64,000 nt of DNA from Antedon mediterranea (taxonomy: Eukaryota; Echinodermata; Crinoidea; Comatulida; Antedonidae): assembly GCF_964355755.1 (NCBI RefSeq), contig NC_092677.1:10374601-10438600 (forward strand), written 5' to 3'. Below the pieces are notes generated by a model that saw only the letters and a list, made by a program, of their open reading frames with translations, had not been told where the DNA came from and ran no database searches. How positions within the stretch are numbered: the first letter of the stretch is position 1; every line of letters starts with the position of its first letter. Below are positions 50,301 through 61,372 of this stretch, one piece after another. Made by a program: the position numbers and the translations under genes.

Positions 50301-51269
50301 ATGCCGTAGGCATCTAGGTGAACATGAGCTTGCATGTTTCTCCTTTTAGCCTCTTGTTGTCTCCACTCTTCATTAACCTTTAAACTAATTGTCTGGTACG
50401 CGCTACAACTGCTGCTTCAGGGGAGGATCCAGCATTTGTTTGCCGGGGTGGATATGACCATTCTTTTGAGTTAAAGGAGGTGATCCTTTCACCTACCCGT
50501 AGATCCACTGTGCGCATAAACAATTTTCTATAACTGGTTTTCAGTTTTATTAAAATCAACATGTCATGGACAAATGTGGTACAGTAGTTAAAGTCTCATG
50601 GATAGTTTGCAATAGGTTGATAATAGTACAGTAATGATAATAATATTCGTTACCAGATTATAATCCAACAGTCTAGACACATTATACTCATTATTTCTTG
50701 ATTAATATTTATGCTTATTTTTCATGACATCAATGAACATTTATACAGGAAATGATGTTTCGTATTTTTTCCAATTTTATAGATATAAAATCATAACTTC
50801 CTTTTTGTTCATATGACTATTATTTCCGAACATCAGGATGTGTCGTAAATGATAATGGTATCGTTTCTTGCATCCTTGATTTGTCGCTCACACATGAAAT
50901 TATTTGAAACACTTTATAAAAATGACAATGTATACATCCTTCCAATTAAAACCCTTTCCTTTTATTATTATTAGAAATGTCAATGCATGAAATTCCATTT
51001 GTTTTTTACAGCTTGTTAAAGATGAGATAACAAAAACAGAAAGGGAAAAGATCCAGCTTCCTGCTGCTCTAACGCTTCCACCTATTACTCCAATATCCAG
51101 ATACATCACGGTTCATCCGTCACCAAAGCCATTCCCGCAAACGACGAGCTCGGAGGTTGGATGGCGCTCATCGTGTCCCCAACACAGCTTAGAAAAATAT
51201 GGAAAATATGCAAGGCCTAAGGGAGGTCTGATCAAAGCATTCAAGTGGCCTCCTGAAGCTATCATCTAA
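43769..51269 (+). CDS. CIMIP1: Ciliary microtubule inner protein 1 (C20orf85/LLC1 family)
   Basis: Join of 43769-43824, 44350-44431 and 51012-51269. It encodes 131 residues, close to the roughly 137 of the human protein. Family hallmarks in order: VAQDKIW near residue 13, WPKEWGFLKT near 33-42, LVKDE at 47, PPITPISRYI near 70, PSPKPFPQTT near 82, then GWRSS. The last third is basic. All splice sites are GT/AG and the phases join. The family lines the inside of axonemal doublet microtubules in motile cilia and has no catalytic motif. Intron 1 is 525 bp. Intron 2 is about 6.6 kb and holds LINE, SINE-like and MITE-1 insertions. A consensus X-box lies 124 bp upstream. A polyadenylation signal is at 51643. 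Confidence 0.92.
44350..44431 (+). CDS. CIMIP1: CIMIP1 exon 2
   Basis: Acceptor TTTTCATAG completes Trp-19. It encodes the conserved KWPKEWGFL segment and ends GAC|GTAAGT in phase 0. Confidence 0.9.
44575..44695 (+). mobile_element. SINE-like repeat, copy 1
   Basis: Shares about 110 bp with 46565-46692: GATTGCAAGAAAATGGATCAATC, TGTTCAAGCCAC (B-box-like), GCCTCTGTGAAA, and ACCTTACCAACCACACTGGT. In CIMIP1 intron 2. No tail identified. Confidence 0.5.
45508..45534 (+). repeat. (ATA)n microsatellite
   Basis: About nine ATA units. May be an old retroposon tail. Confidence 0.8.
45700..46175 (+). mobile_element. 5'-truncated non-LTR retrotransposon (CR1/Jockey-type C-terminus)
   Basis: Residues from 45724 to the stop at 45886-45888 read like the conserved end of non-LTR reverse-transcriptase ORFs: a basic RRTNYKKKSLSYRGAKMWNE block, then LKNC..SVFKKQIM. 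In the family this is R-T-x-Y-x-x-(S/K)-x-x-x-R-G-x-K-x-W-N-x-(L/I), then S-x-x-x-F-K-(K)-x. A 3' UTR with AATAAA (46133) and an (ATT)n tail at 46148-46174 follow. The rest of the reverse transcriptase is absent, so this is a dead copy in CIMIP1 intron 2. The 5' boundary is uncertain. Confidence 0.78.
46565..46692 (+). mobile_element. SINE-like repeat, copy 2 (tRNA-like head)
   Basis: TGGTGCAGTGA resembles a tRNA A box (TRGYNNARNNG), and TGTTCAAGTC about 36 bp on resembles a B box. The rest matches 44575-44695 up to CTACGGCC. The frame 46576-46824 runs through it and is not a gene. Confidence 0.5.
47301..47331 (+). repeat. (TA)n microsatellite
   Basis: Uninterrupted TA run of about 31 bases. 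Confidence 0.95.
47385..47533 (-). mobile_element. MITE-1 copy F
   Basis: TAAAGCTCTGTCTACACTAT at the left, TTTAATAGTGTAGACAAAGC at the right. TATG flanks both ends, a possible target duplication. Only 35 bp from copy G, which has opposite polarity. Confidence 0.9.
47569..47698 (+). mobile_element. MITE-1 copy G
   Basis: AAAGCTCTAAAACTTTATGTGAC at the left, GTCAAACTAGTTTGTAGACA and GAGCTTA at the right. Same polarity as A, B and E. Confidence 0.85.
49292..49483 (+). repeat. 27-bp minisatellite x7
   Basis: Unit AGAAGGTAGGGGTGTGGAGC plus AGTTTGT, seven near-identical copies in CIMIP1 intron 2. The - strand frame KLLHTPTFY repeated is an artefact. Confidence 0.95.
51012..51269 (+). CDS. CIMIP1: CIMIP1 exon 3 (last coding exon)
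   Basis: Acceptor GTTTTTTACAG. 85 codons and TAA. Contains the most conserved block, PPITPISRYITVHPSPKPFP then QTT and GWRSS. The C-terminus is basic and Pro-rich (KYARPKG, KWPPEA). Confidence 0.93.
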   Translation, partial: LVKDEITKTEREKIQLPAALTLPPITPISRYITVHPSPKPFPQTTSSEVGWRSSCPQHSLEKYGKYARPKGGLIKAFKWPPEAII

Positions 51270-51642
51270 AAAAGCAATATTTTATGGAATTTTATTAGTT
51301 TGGTCTTGCAGCAATTAAGTACCAACTTTTAGATTAAACTGACTGTAAAAATAATATCAAGAGGAGACACTTATTGCATGCTGCCTGTTTGCAGTGAAAT
51401 ATTTGTGGTGTGTAGGCCTACCCAAACAACCTCTGACTAAAACCGGACCACTTCAGCACGGAAAGAGTGGCACTGATTGGGTAAGGGTGTCAGTGTTTAC
51501 ATCATGAACAACTACCCCTTCTCTATAGTTTAGCAGACAGCCCGCCAAGATATCAATTTTTAAATGAATAGAACTTGAACTGAAAAAGGTTAACAAAATA
51601 TTAATATATATTAACATTTAAAGAAATTATATATAAAAAGTG

Positions 51643-51648
51643 AATAAA
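51643..51648 (+). terminator. CIMIP1: Probable CIMIP1 polyadenylation signal
   Basis: First clear AATAAA after the CIMIP1 stop codon, 374 bases downstream. Inference from position only. Confidence 0.45.
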
Positions 51649-52411
51649 ACTTGAACGCACAAAAGTGGGTGGAGGAGGGGTTCGATTTCTCTCTACCACA
51701 ACCCCTGTTTAGTGCCCCTCAATGCCTGCCACAGACAGATTGCCATGCCCCTGAACATACAGTAATAATACACTTGAAAACAGATCAATATCCCTATTCC
51801 CTATGTAGAACAAGACATACATTGGTCACATTAATCAATACTAACTATGCATTCATTATTAAATTTTAAGGGAATAAATAATTGTGTATTGGAGCAATAG
51901 TATTTAATTTTGTAAAGTACAGTACAGTAAATAATAATTACATGTGTGGGGGGAGTTGTTTAAAGTAAATAAGATTAATGAATGTTATGTGTTTTATTTT
52001 TTTATCGAGTATTTCAATTCCTGAATCTTTTTGTTCAATTTGAAATATGCTTGTAAAAACCAAGATGTAGCAAACAAAATAGTAGGTTCTCCACTTTGTA
52101 GACAGTTGACATGTATAAAATAATGGTGAATATAGTTTCTGCTTTTAGAGGTCAAGTTTGAGACACCCAAATTCAGGGAACCTTTTCCTGTTAAATTAAC
52201 AAGAGGAATGAACATGAAGACCAATTCTTATTTAGGGGACACCCATAAGTCTAATTGATCAAACTTAAGTAAGCTTCCATTCATGTTTTGATAAATAAAC
52301 ACTGCTTAACTATAAAACTTAAACAAAAGAAAATATAAATGCCAGCCCACGTCTAATTCCTGAATCCTTTTTTTTTTTAAATGGCAGAATTAACATTAAA
52401 CCTTTCCTAAA

Positions 52412-52573
52412 TACAGTAGAACTTCTACTACATGGAAACCCTTTGGTAGGCTTACCCAACAAAGTGTCCCTTTAAGGGGTGTCCTCTGAGTAGGGGTTGG
52501 CAGTAGTGTATAAATTGTTCCTTGTCACAGTGTCCCCTTAATAGGAGTGTCTCAAAGGAAAGCTTCTACTGTA
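52412..52573 (+). mobile_element. MITE-5, complete copy
   Basis: Inverted ends TACAGTAGAACTTCTACTA and AAGCTTCTACTGTA, with TA at both borders. The interior has inverted GTGTCCC and GGGGTGTC words. Fragments occur at 22675, 36412, 42427 and probably 52225 and 35750 (GGGGACACC). Confidence 0.75.
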
Positions 52574-53114
52574 ATAGAAATTTGTGCACGCAAGTTAAAT
52601 AAGTTTATAATTTGTTCCTCTATTAAATACTTCCCACTAGGAAGCAAACAAAAAGATACCTTGGCATATGGAGTATTCCCAAAGTAATATATTCTGAAAT
52701 TAAACTATAAAAAGCAAAAAGAAAAAGCAATATACTGTATGTATATTTAAATTTGGAGAACAAAGCAATATGAACAACAATTATTTTATATGGCTGTTGA
52801 TTGTAAAATATGAAATAATAAAAGCACAGTTGTGTACTTGATTGTCAACATCATCGTGTTTGCTTTAAGTGCGTTTTACTGGTCCAAAACAAATAGATTT
52901 TAACATTGTATGCAAAGCTATGGAAACAAAACAAATTAATTTTATAAATCAAACATAATGGTGTGCATCATAAGCAATCTTAATAGAATCCATTTTTTCA
53001 ATCCAAGTTTTTTTTTGTATCAGTTGAAAGGGGAGAGTATTTTTATGATTTGAAAGATTGACAGAACCGTCTATTAACAAATGAAACCCCATTCAACTAT
53101 ATAGCACACTGGTC

Positions 53115-53262
53115 TAAAGCTCTGTCAAAAAAGTTTGACAAAAAAAGGTGTGATGTCCCCAAATATGGTAGTGATATGCCCAAATATGTTAGTGATATGA
53201 CATCATCATGTCCATATATGGGCACATCACATTTTGTCACATAAGGTGTAGACAGAGCTTTA
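53115..53262 (-). mobile_element. MITE-1 copy H
   Basis: TAAAGCTCTGTCAAAAAAGT at the left with a short deletion, GTGTAGACAGAGCTTTA at the right. Interior as in copies C, D and F. The - strand frame 53097-53348 is not a gene. Confidence 0.88.
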
Positions 53263-53890
53263 AGTAAACCGAAGTAAATTTTGTTTGTTTCAACGAGGCT
53301 AACCCTATAATTTTGTTTCCATAGTGGTCCCTGGCATATAAAGAACAAATCTTAATTAACAAGCAAATGTTGATTAAATCATAAGTTGCATTTCCAATGT
53401 CCTTTAATTAATTTGCTGCTTACATTTTAATTATTATAGAAATATTCTAAAGCATTCAGTTTAATACAATAATACACACTGCATTAATCCCCTAATTTAG
53501 GCTAACTTCAGAACCAAGACGTTGGTTACATTGTCAATCAAATCTAAGTTTAATCCCACCTATTATTGTACTCCTCCCCAGACTACAGTATACTCGTGTC
53601 ATAAAGGGTCATTATATCATTATATTGCCTGTATCTCAATTTTACATGCAATTTCCTTGTTGTTTGCTATATCAAAAGTATTAAAGTTTGATGTCCTTAA
53701 AATCAATCTGGCATGCCATACTGTATCTAACATCATCTTAATTTGATATTTCTATGACGATGACGATTATAAATTATCTGTACGTTTTCAATGGATATTT
53801 GTGTAACATTTATGAGTATGTTATTAATACAACAGCTTGTCTCTTTGGAGGAGGCGGGCGAGACAAGAAGGAAATTAAGCATTCATTTAG

Positions 53891-53938
53891 CAATTAGGAT
53901 CAGACAGACAGGTGAAGTGGTTAAGGGAGAATATTTTT
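53891..53938 (+). CDS. Candidate 48-nt internal exon, unknown
   Basis: Acceptor CATTCATTTAG and a perfect donor GTAAGTAAA flank 16 codons (phase 0, QLGSDRQVKWLRENIF). A second frame is also open, so the frame is uncertain. Less AT-rich than its surroundings. No partner exon established. Confidence 0.22.
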
Positions 53939-54116
53939 GTAAGTAAAGGTAAATTCATGGCGTTCTTACCTGATGATGTAACAAACAACTTTGTGTAAAA
54001 GAAAAATAATTACTGAGTTTTGTCTGTGTCTGTGGGGATAGAAGAAGTACTCCTGGTTCCACATAAAATAAAAAGAAAGAAAATATTTTACATTATACAT
54101 TCATTCTAAAAAAAAC

Positions 54117-54414
54117 AAGGACAATTTTCGAGAGTCCAGAATAATTCTGGAGAGTCTAGGACAATTCTGGAAAGTCCAAGACAAATCTGGAGAGTTCAGG
54201 AAAATTCTGGAGAGTTCAAGACAATTCTGGAGAGTTCAAGACAATTCTGGAGAGTCCAAGACAATTCTGGAGAGTCCAGGACAATTCTGGAAAGTCCAAG
54301 ACAATTCTGGAGAGTCTAAGACAATTCTGGAGAGTACAGGACAATTCTGGAGAGTCCAGGACAAATCTGGACAGTCCAGGACAAATCTTGAGAGTCCAGG
54401 ACAATTCTGGAGAC
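54117..54414 (+). repeat. 20-bp minisatellite ACAATTCTGGAGAGTCCAGG, about 15 units
   Basis: Tandem array with variants TCCAAG, TTCAAG, TCTAAG. It produces an artificial - strand frame of repeated SPELSWTLQNC. Confidence 0.95.
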
Positions 54415-56130
54415 AAAATATACTTATTTAAATTCATTAGGCCATTAAAGTACTGATGTACTTTTTCACAAAAACTAGACACAGACAATGATATTTTTAG
54501 ATTTTATTTCACAAACCTGAATTTTATCTGTTATGAACAGATAAGAAGTACTATCATAAATGTTACAAATTTCGATGAAAAAGAACCCTATCTTTATAAA
54601 TATAATACGCTTGAAACCATAAACGCACATTGATTGTTGTACTGCTCTTGAAAGACCCATAAGTACAGAAATTAACTATTTTGCTGCTAGATTTTTTCAT
54701 AACCATAATAACAACGTTGATTTATTTACACATTCGTTCATGAATGATGCATATATTATTGTTCATTTTAACAAATATTTACAATTTATACAATTATATT
54801 ATAGAAATATATTTTATACATATAAACAGATTCTGTAATGCCTTTTATTTTAAAGAGCCATATGTACCCTAATTATCGGCAAATCAAAATATAAACAGAC
54901 TTCAGTTTCAAAACTTAATTAATTTTTTTGTATTACCTCGGTATAATAATTTTATGGCACGCAACTTGACACCTGTTGAGTAAAAAAGTCTTCCTGATAA
55001 GCGCTTATTCGACTGGCGCATCAGGAAAAACAAAAGGTTGCTATTATCAAATAATGATATGCTGTTTTCATAATGAATCTTACAGTAAGTAGTAAAGTAT
55101 AACCTTTGACATCTTAAAAATGTGTAGTTTTTGAAAATTTGCATACCGAGGTACAGGTATTTTAAATGTTAGTCTCAAAGATTGCTTGCCATCACATGGT
55201 GGTAGGTTTTTTTGTCTTATTGAAATCTCACGATTAGCAGCTAAGTGGTCTAGTTGCTAAAACACGTTTCGGAAATAATTGTTCTTTAAATATTTGCATT
55301 AGATCATTTTATGTATAGCATGTGCTCGTTGTTATCTACAAAACACATTCTTCATTTGCGAATCCTTTAAGTCAGATTTTTTTTTATTTGTAAGAACATC
55401 ATAGTTAACATAGCGCAAACAAAATTGAAAGAAAAATTGTCTAGAACTTAAGTGTTTAAATCCAGACAATCAAAGTAGTCGTCACGATGTCTTCCGTCTA
55501 TCCCTACTTTACCTGTGTCTGTATTGGACCATTCCATTTCTTTCAAAGGGGTGTTAATAATTATGGTAAATTCTGATGTCATAAATAAAAAATATATATT
55601 TGTTTGTTTTTTTTTTGCAAATTAGAATTATAATTTGAATAAATTGGAAGCAAATTTATTTTAAATATTCATAAAACTAATTGATTTAAAGTTATTTCAA
55701 ATAAATATAAGCTAATAATCTATTACAGAAAATGCTCAATCTTTTATAGTTAGAATAACTATTGTATATTGTTAAAGTATACAGTGTACCAGTGCATATA
55801 CTGTAGCTGTAGTAAGATTTAATTTCTTTACAAAATGTAAAATAATTGTGTTTTATGGAGAACTTTTGAAATAAACCAATAGAGGAACTAACATGATTAA
55901 AACAAACTGGGGAAAAAAAATTAGACATTTTAAACTAAACTGTAAAGACAGCCAATAAAAAAAAAATGGTTTTGATATAAATGAAATAAAGTTGATTGTT
56001 ATTTGTCTAGCCAATTTGACATAATACTTACCTACAATATATCATTTTGAATGAAATGAATGTTTTACTTTGCATTAAAATATTTGAAGTTACTGATAGT
56101 TTATGGTAATAGACTCTATCCAATTAATGA
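54415..56130. other. AT-rich DNA, no feature seen
   Basis: No supported exon. Includes A/T homopolymers such as that near 55609. Confidence 0.4.
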
Positions 56131-56143
56131 GGGGGGGGGGGGG
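56131..56143 (+). repeat. G homopolymer
   Basis: Run of 13 G followed by AGGGG. Confidence 0.9.
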
Positions 56144-56589
56144 AGGGGTAGATAATTGTTAGAAAACCATTAAAAGGGATTTACACGTGTATGACATGTT
56201 CTAACACACATCATTTTGACATTTTTCTGCCAATTTTCTTTTTGTCATTGTCGATAACTTTTGATAATGTCGTTGCTATGCATGCATTTGAACCCAATGT
56301 TTCTATTTTGTTTCTGTTGTACAACTACCAAACTATTTATATAGCTCTATATGAGAATGCTTAAATGATCACAGTTAAATCTTTGATCATCGACACGAGT
56401 AGGTATAAAATCGTGATTATTTGGTTAAAGAAATTCCAACTTGATACTGAACTAACATTTGAATATGCCTGAGAGGGTAAACTTACTTATCAAGAGATAT
56501 GTCTAGCAGTAAAAGAATAAAATATGTTAGACAAAGTAAACAAACTAGATATGATACGGATACAGCTGTACAAGCTATGTAATGATAGC

Positions 56590-56785
56590 GGCATTTATGT
56601 GCAGTTGTTAGGCATGTTTATAATGTCAAAGACGTGGGTTCAAATCTAGAATGCTGTAGATATCAAAGACAAGTCAGGCTAACTGAAAGTCTGAAAGGTT
56701 ACAGATAAAGCTGAACAAGCTATGTAATCATAGCGGAATTTATGTGTAGTTGATATGCTCGTTTTAATGTCATTGTCTTAACTTT
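56590..56785 (+). mobile_element. Degenerate tRNA-derived SINE head, two partial copies
   Basis: TGTGCAGTTGTTAGGCATG, then GTGGGTTCAAATCTAG (B box GGTTCAAATC), is laid out like tRNA-derived SINE heads. The upstream words CAAGCTATGTAATGATAGCG and ATTTATGTGCAGTTG recur at 56716-56757. Heavily mutated, no intact tRNA fold expected. Confidence 0.4.
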
Positions 56786-56993
56786 GTTATATTTTTACAT
56801 ATTTTTTCCCCTAAACCTTGAAGAAGTACACTTAATCAACTTTCTTAACTATCTTGACTAAAGCAAAATGATTGATAAATACTACCAGTCCAGGTAAAGA
56901 AGATGAGAATTGGCAGAAATAGAACTACTTCTTCTGCCAATAGATGACAGAGAAAGGTTATTGCATCTGACATCTTCTACTATAACTTCTGCT

Positions 56994-58009
56994 TCAATAG
57001 TCTTTGTTTGGAGGTCCCACGTTGGTCACTCTTGGGATGTTTAACAGACCAATAGAGATCATCATCCATCCATTTCTCATAGACACATTAGTATGGTACC
57101 TGGGGAAAGAACATAAACAATTAAAATGTGTAATCAAAGGGAATAAAATGGCTATGCAACAGGCAAATATTAATTTTTTGTTTACGTAAGCCATTTATTA
57201 TGGCACGCGACAAAAGATAATATTGGATGATTTGGTCGGCATCGTGAATGGTTAATAAAATTCGCAGGAACATTTACCAACAGCGTTTATGCAATTTATT
57301 TGCTTGCTATATATTCATAATTGCAGTGAGTTTTATCCGGAATTGTTGTATATGTTTATATTATTATAATATCCACAGAAACAGCATATTTGTCTTGTCA
57401 AGAATAGTCTATTTATAGATCTGTGACATTTATTGTCTCAATTTAAAATGAAAGCAAAAATTCTTATTTGAAAACGTAGGTAACAAAGTAACATACATAA
57501 TACAGTGTGTAAAAGCTACCTAAGGAGTTGTTCAAATTCAATATATCAACTGACAAAGGTTGCTATATAGATGTGAAAGAAAGCTCATGTGCATTGAATG
57601 TTAGTACACTTGTAAACCTATAATCGCATAATAAGATTTCATAGTGGAAATAAGATGTATCAAGAAATTACCTAATATAGTTAGCAGCCCTGCAAAGAAA
57701 CAAATATATACTATATATATAAATATATACAGCAACAATATCATTTATATATTGACTTTCTAAGGGCTTTACATGCATTTTTAAGGGTTTGTGTTAAATA
57801 CTTTGATACTGTTACAACACAAATGCAATATATAAAAAAAACTTTGTAGGAACAAAAAACATTCCTTAACGGAATATGCATTACTAGGGTTAGATTGGAC
57901 ATGAACTGTGAAAGTGCCAAGTTAAAAAATGTGCGCTCTCTCACCTCTGCTGAAACTTTACCAGTCATAAAACTTCAGAACCAGACATAGTCTCATAAAA
58001 CTATGGACG
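56994..58009 (-). CDS. Candidate gene 3' end with an 18-nt microexon, family unknown
   Basis: On the - strand: exon 57962-58009 (acceptor TTATCTGTTGGCAG, donor GTAAAG), microexon 57672-57689 (acceptor TTTGTTTCTTTGCAG, donor GTAATT), last exon 56994-57099 (acceptor TATGTTCTTTCCCCAG). All junctions are phase 2 and the joined frame stays open. It reads FYDW, AANYIRYHTN, then GWMMISIGLLNIPRV and a C-terminal GPPNKDY. The codons of the last exon have a coding-like purine-first bias. No transmembrane or known domain is certain. The opposite strand is also open at 57001-57185 with usable splice sites, so strand is not settled. Upstream exons not found. Confidence 0.42.
57672..57689 (-). CDS. Microexon of the 56994-58009 model
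   Basis: Eighteen bases, GGCTGCTAACTATATTAG, between a strong pyrimidine-rich acceptor and GTAATT. Its length keeps the frame, and its split ends make Trp and Arg codons with the neighbouring exons. Confidence 0.38.
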
Positions 58010-58670
58010 CTGCCAACAGATAAAGCAAAAAATACAGCTTCTTATAATTATATTGTGGTTTAACCTGTGTCTATAGAATTGGAAATCTAAACTGGGGGGT
58101 AACGTTCATTTCCTTTTTCCAATGTTGATCATTTGGGATTTATTCAACACGTTTATTTTGGGAATAAACACACCAAAAGAATTAGCGTAACCCTTGAAAA
58201 CAGATTGATATGTCACTTTCAAGTCATACAAAATCTTCACCTCTTTGAAACGACACGTTGTTCTGTCGTTAACTTTGTACAAAATCTAGATCACTTTGCC
58301 TGAAACATTCACAAAAAACAACAAGCAAATGAAATAAGAAAAACAAAATGAAATCCAGGTAGCCATTAAGTATTTGTTTGATTTTATTATTGCAAGTTAG
58401 GCTATTTTTATTTATTAGGCCTACTACAGATATTCATACATTTCATGTCGATCAATATGATATATATATACCTATATATAAACACATCAGGCAAAGAACA
58501 TCAATTCTAAACCGCCCGGTGATATACTGAAATTTAATTAATTAATTTGAAACGATAAAGATGAGGAAATCTTTATCTTTATATATATATATAAGTGATG
58601 ACCTCCCATACATCTATAACATCATCCAGGCACAGAAAAATAAGAGGGAAGGAAGGAGACAGGGGGGCCA

Positions 58671-58815
58671 TCATCAACAACGTAGTGAAACACAGTGCAC
58701 AACAACAATGTGGTGATGTCATACTAATGTCATTGGGGACAGTGGGCAATCATCAACAACGTAGTGAAACACAGTGCACAACAACATTGAGGTGATGTCA
58801 TACTAATGTCATTGG
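58671..58815 (+). repeat. Direct duplication, 79-bp period x2
   Basis: TCATCAACAACGTAGTGAAA to ATGTCATACTAATGTCATTG occurs at 58671-58735 and 58750-58815, nearly identical. Recent tandem duplication of non-coding DNA. Confidence 0.9.
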
Positions 58816-59778
58816 ATTAACAACTGTTTATAGATTTAGAAGTTCTCAACAGCATTCATGTTTTAGATTTATTATTTTCTATTATTATTCATTTCAATTC
58901 TGTAAATTCTTCACACCTCAACAAATCCATTCATACTGTGTTTTTATTAAAATCTTCTAATGTCATAAACATAATGCTGAAACCAGACAGACTGAAAAGT
59001 GATCATAAATTTTGTAATTACTTTTAGAAAGTTAATTAAAATGACGGAAAGAGATAGTACAACAAAAGAGACGAGGATTTAAAACGCTGTCCTGCATTGT
59101 GAGTGGAGAATAATGGGAAGCTACAGTAACAATTACATAATGTGAACGTAAAAAGATACCCCATGAGGTCCTTGACTTAGGGTGGCGAGACATGCTGTGG
59201 GTAAATCAATAGCACAACACACAGTAGACAGGTATGGATCAATGATATACATGGCCTAGAAAGCGGTTGCGACCAATCAATGAAGTCCCACATCGACAAA
59301 CTCAGTTTCTCATATAACTCTCTATTGATCCACATAGCTAGCTAGCTATGTTTGTATTTGTTTAAAAGCTGGATCAATATCTTTGTCCTGTAGTGAACCA
59401 TGAAATAAATGTACCCAATGTTGCAGGTGTGGGGTCTTTAGTATTTCTGGTGTCTGGTTTAACGGATCTCTATCCAGTTTGGCTGGATTAACCGAGATGA
59501 AACCCTTATAATTGGCGACAATAACATTTTATGCTCGGTTAACTGTGTTAATTATGTAGACAGCTCTATGATAATAATAGATATATCTTTATACTGAATA
59601 TATATGTATATTATAATAATATTATAATAACTAAAAATAAAATGTGTACGTGACGAATTGAAATGTATGAATGTTTACAGACTCACTGCTTTACATAAAA
59701 AAATTAAAAAAACTTTAATGCTTGTAAATTTGCTCGAGCAAATGAATTCTTTTTTGGAAATCAATATAGTTTTACGGA

Positions 59779-59961
59779 TTACTGATGAACTGTGATATAA
59801 GTGTGAAATAACGAAATAGTTTGTGACCCGAGTCTGTCTGGGAGTCCGGTTAGGTTGTCAACATTCTGGTAACCCATGTAATTTCTACTAATTTTGCCAG
59901 AAAATAGATAGTTTTTCAAAAGCTGTGTAATGTACTTGGTATCAAGTCTGGGAATGTTCAA
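59779..59961 (-). CDS. Candidate last exon, unknown protein
   Basis: After a strong acceptor (GGTTCAAATTTTTCAG) the - strand is open for 60 codons to TAA. The first 45 or so residues look protein-like (LDTKYITQLLKNYLFSGKI, then LTGLPDRLGSQ). Phase 0 start. No family recognised and no confirmed partner exon. Not clearly part of the 56994-58009 model. Confidence 0.3.
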   Translation of the reverse strand: MNIPRLDTKYITQLLKNYLFSGKISRNYMGYQNVDNLTGLPDRLGSQTISLFHTYITVHQ

Positions 59962-60067
59962 CTGAAAAATTTGAACCATGATTATAACTGCAATAAACGC
60001 ACATTTTATAGTGATCATGCACTATGCATAAAATAAAGAGGTTGTTAATTTGATTGTTTTTCTACAA

Positions 60068-60293
60068 ATTCCATTGTGGTATAACGGGTAGTGCTCTAAT
60101 AACTATCGTTTGAATTCTCTTAGCTCTGTTTAGCTGGGGTTCGAACCTCTACGAAACCCTTTTTTTTTTGATGGAGTAAGAGCAGTTTTCTGTTTGGGCT
60201 CATGCCTATTACTTGCTCCTGGCAAGATGAATTGTAAAATGTACTTTATGAACTTTTGCCGAATAAATATTATTATTATTATTATTATTATTA
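60068..60293 (+). mobile_element. tRNA-derived SINE with (ATT)n tail
   Basis: A box GTGGTATAACGGGTAGTG at 60075 and B box GGTTCGAACC at 60138-60147 form a tRNA-like polymerase III promoter head. A tRNA-unrelated body of about 100 bp follows (TGGAGTAAGAGCAGTTTTCT..CTTTTGCCGAATAA), then (ATT)n at 60267-60293. The tail points to mobilisation by a LINE ending in (ATT)n, like the one at 45700-46175. Not a functional tRNA: the acceptor strands do not pair. Confidence 0.75.
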
Positions 60294-60601
60294 AACCCAT
60301 TCTAATTATGACACACTTATTTGTGTATCATTGTATTGAATATGCAATGTACAGTACCTCTATACTAACTACTCTTACCACCATGTAATGTCACGACAAT
60401 AAAACAGATACAACCGCTCTCAAACCGCAGACAAGGGTATCAAAATACGGGTCAGTATGCGGTTAACCACAAACAATTAACTAATATTACTTTTTTATAG
60501 TGAAGCCTATTAGGCCCAGACAAAAATAATAAATTTTATAAATACCAGAATGTCAGCTCAGACAGATATCAAACAGATATTGGGAAATGACAGAAGGTAA
60601 G

Positions 60602-60895
60602 TCTCGGATTAAGATAAAATCATTTTAATAAATAGGTCTAAGATTAAGGTCTGAGATTGAGATAAAAATATAGTAAAAAGTGTGGGATTAAGACAAATTA
60701 AAAGGTCTGACATTGAAATAAAAATAGAGTATAATAGGTCTGGGATTGAGATAAAAATATAGTATAATAGGTCTGGGATTGAGATAAAAAAATATAGCAA
60801 AAAGTATGGGATTAAAAAAATCTGAATAGGTCTGGGATTGAGTTAAAAATATAGTATAATAGGTCTGGGATTGAGATAAAAATATAGAAATAAAG
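60602..60895 (+). repeat. Diverged tandem repeat, about 34 bp (GGTCTGGGATTGAGATAAAA..)
   Basis: Seven or eight imperfect units with ATATAGTATAAT linkers. A - strand frame (IPDLLY repeats) is an artefact. Confidence 0.9.
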
Positions 60896-61372
60896 ATAAG
60901 ATTATTTTCTATTACCGAGAGCAGTTCATTGGCAAGTTTATGGTAATATAATTGTTATGTGTGTCATGGTCAAATCAACAGAGTATCAAGGCACCTGAGG
61001 AAATGTAGGCAGAGAAACATAAGCAATTACATAATCGAGTTATGCTCTTCCTGGTTGGCAGTAAGCAGGCTCTCACAATTATCACTTTAGACATGTGAAA
61101 TGGCGCCTAATGCACAACAACATGACAAATGTAAACAGTTCAGTGCATGTAGTTTAAATCTTTTTAAACTTTTGTAAAAATACAAAAAATATTGGAATAT
61201 ATAAAATATATATAATTTGAAACTGAAAGGCAACTAAAACAACCACCCAATAATATACTGGAAATTAATTTATAAATGGTAAAGAGGAAATCTGTGAGAA
61301 TGAGAAAAGCTGCTAGTAATCAATATTATGAAAGACCCCACTCATCCGTTACATTACTGTTATAACTTAAAT

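Noticed and set aside
51680-51695. GGGTTCGATTTC as a tRNA B box
   Set aside because: No A box or tRNA-like spacing upstream; lies just past the CIMIP1 polyadenylation signal.
54216-54488. - strand frame of SPELSWTLQNC repeats
   Set aside because: 20-bp minisatellite artefact.
57001-57185. + strand exon (61 codons, acceptor CTTCAATAG, donor GTAAGC)
   Set aside because: Overlaps the - strand last exon, whose acceptor and codon pattern look better. Not excluded, only disfavoured.
60068-60160. Functional tRNA gene
   Set aside because: A and B boxes are present, but the acceptor and anticodon stems do not form, and the sequence continues into a SINE body and tail.
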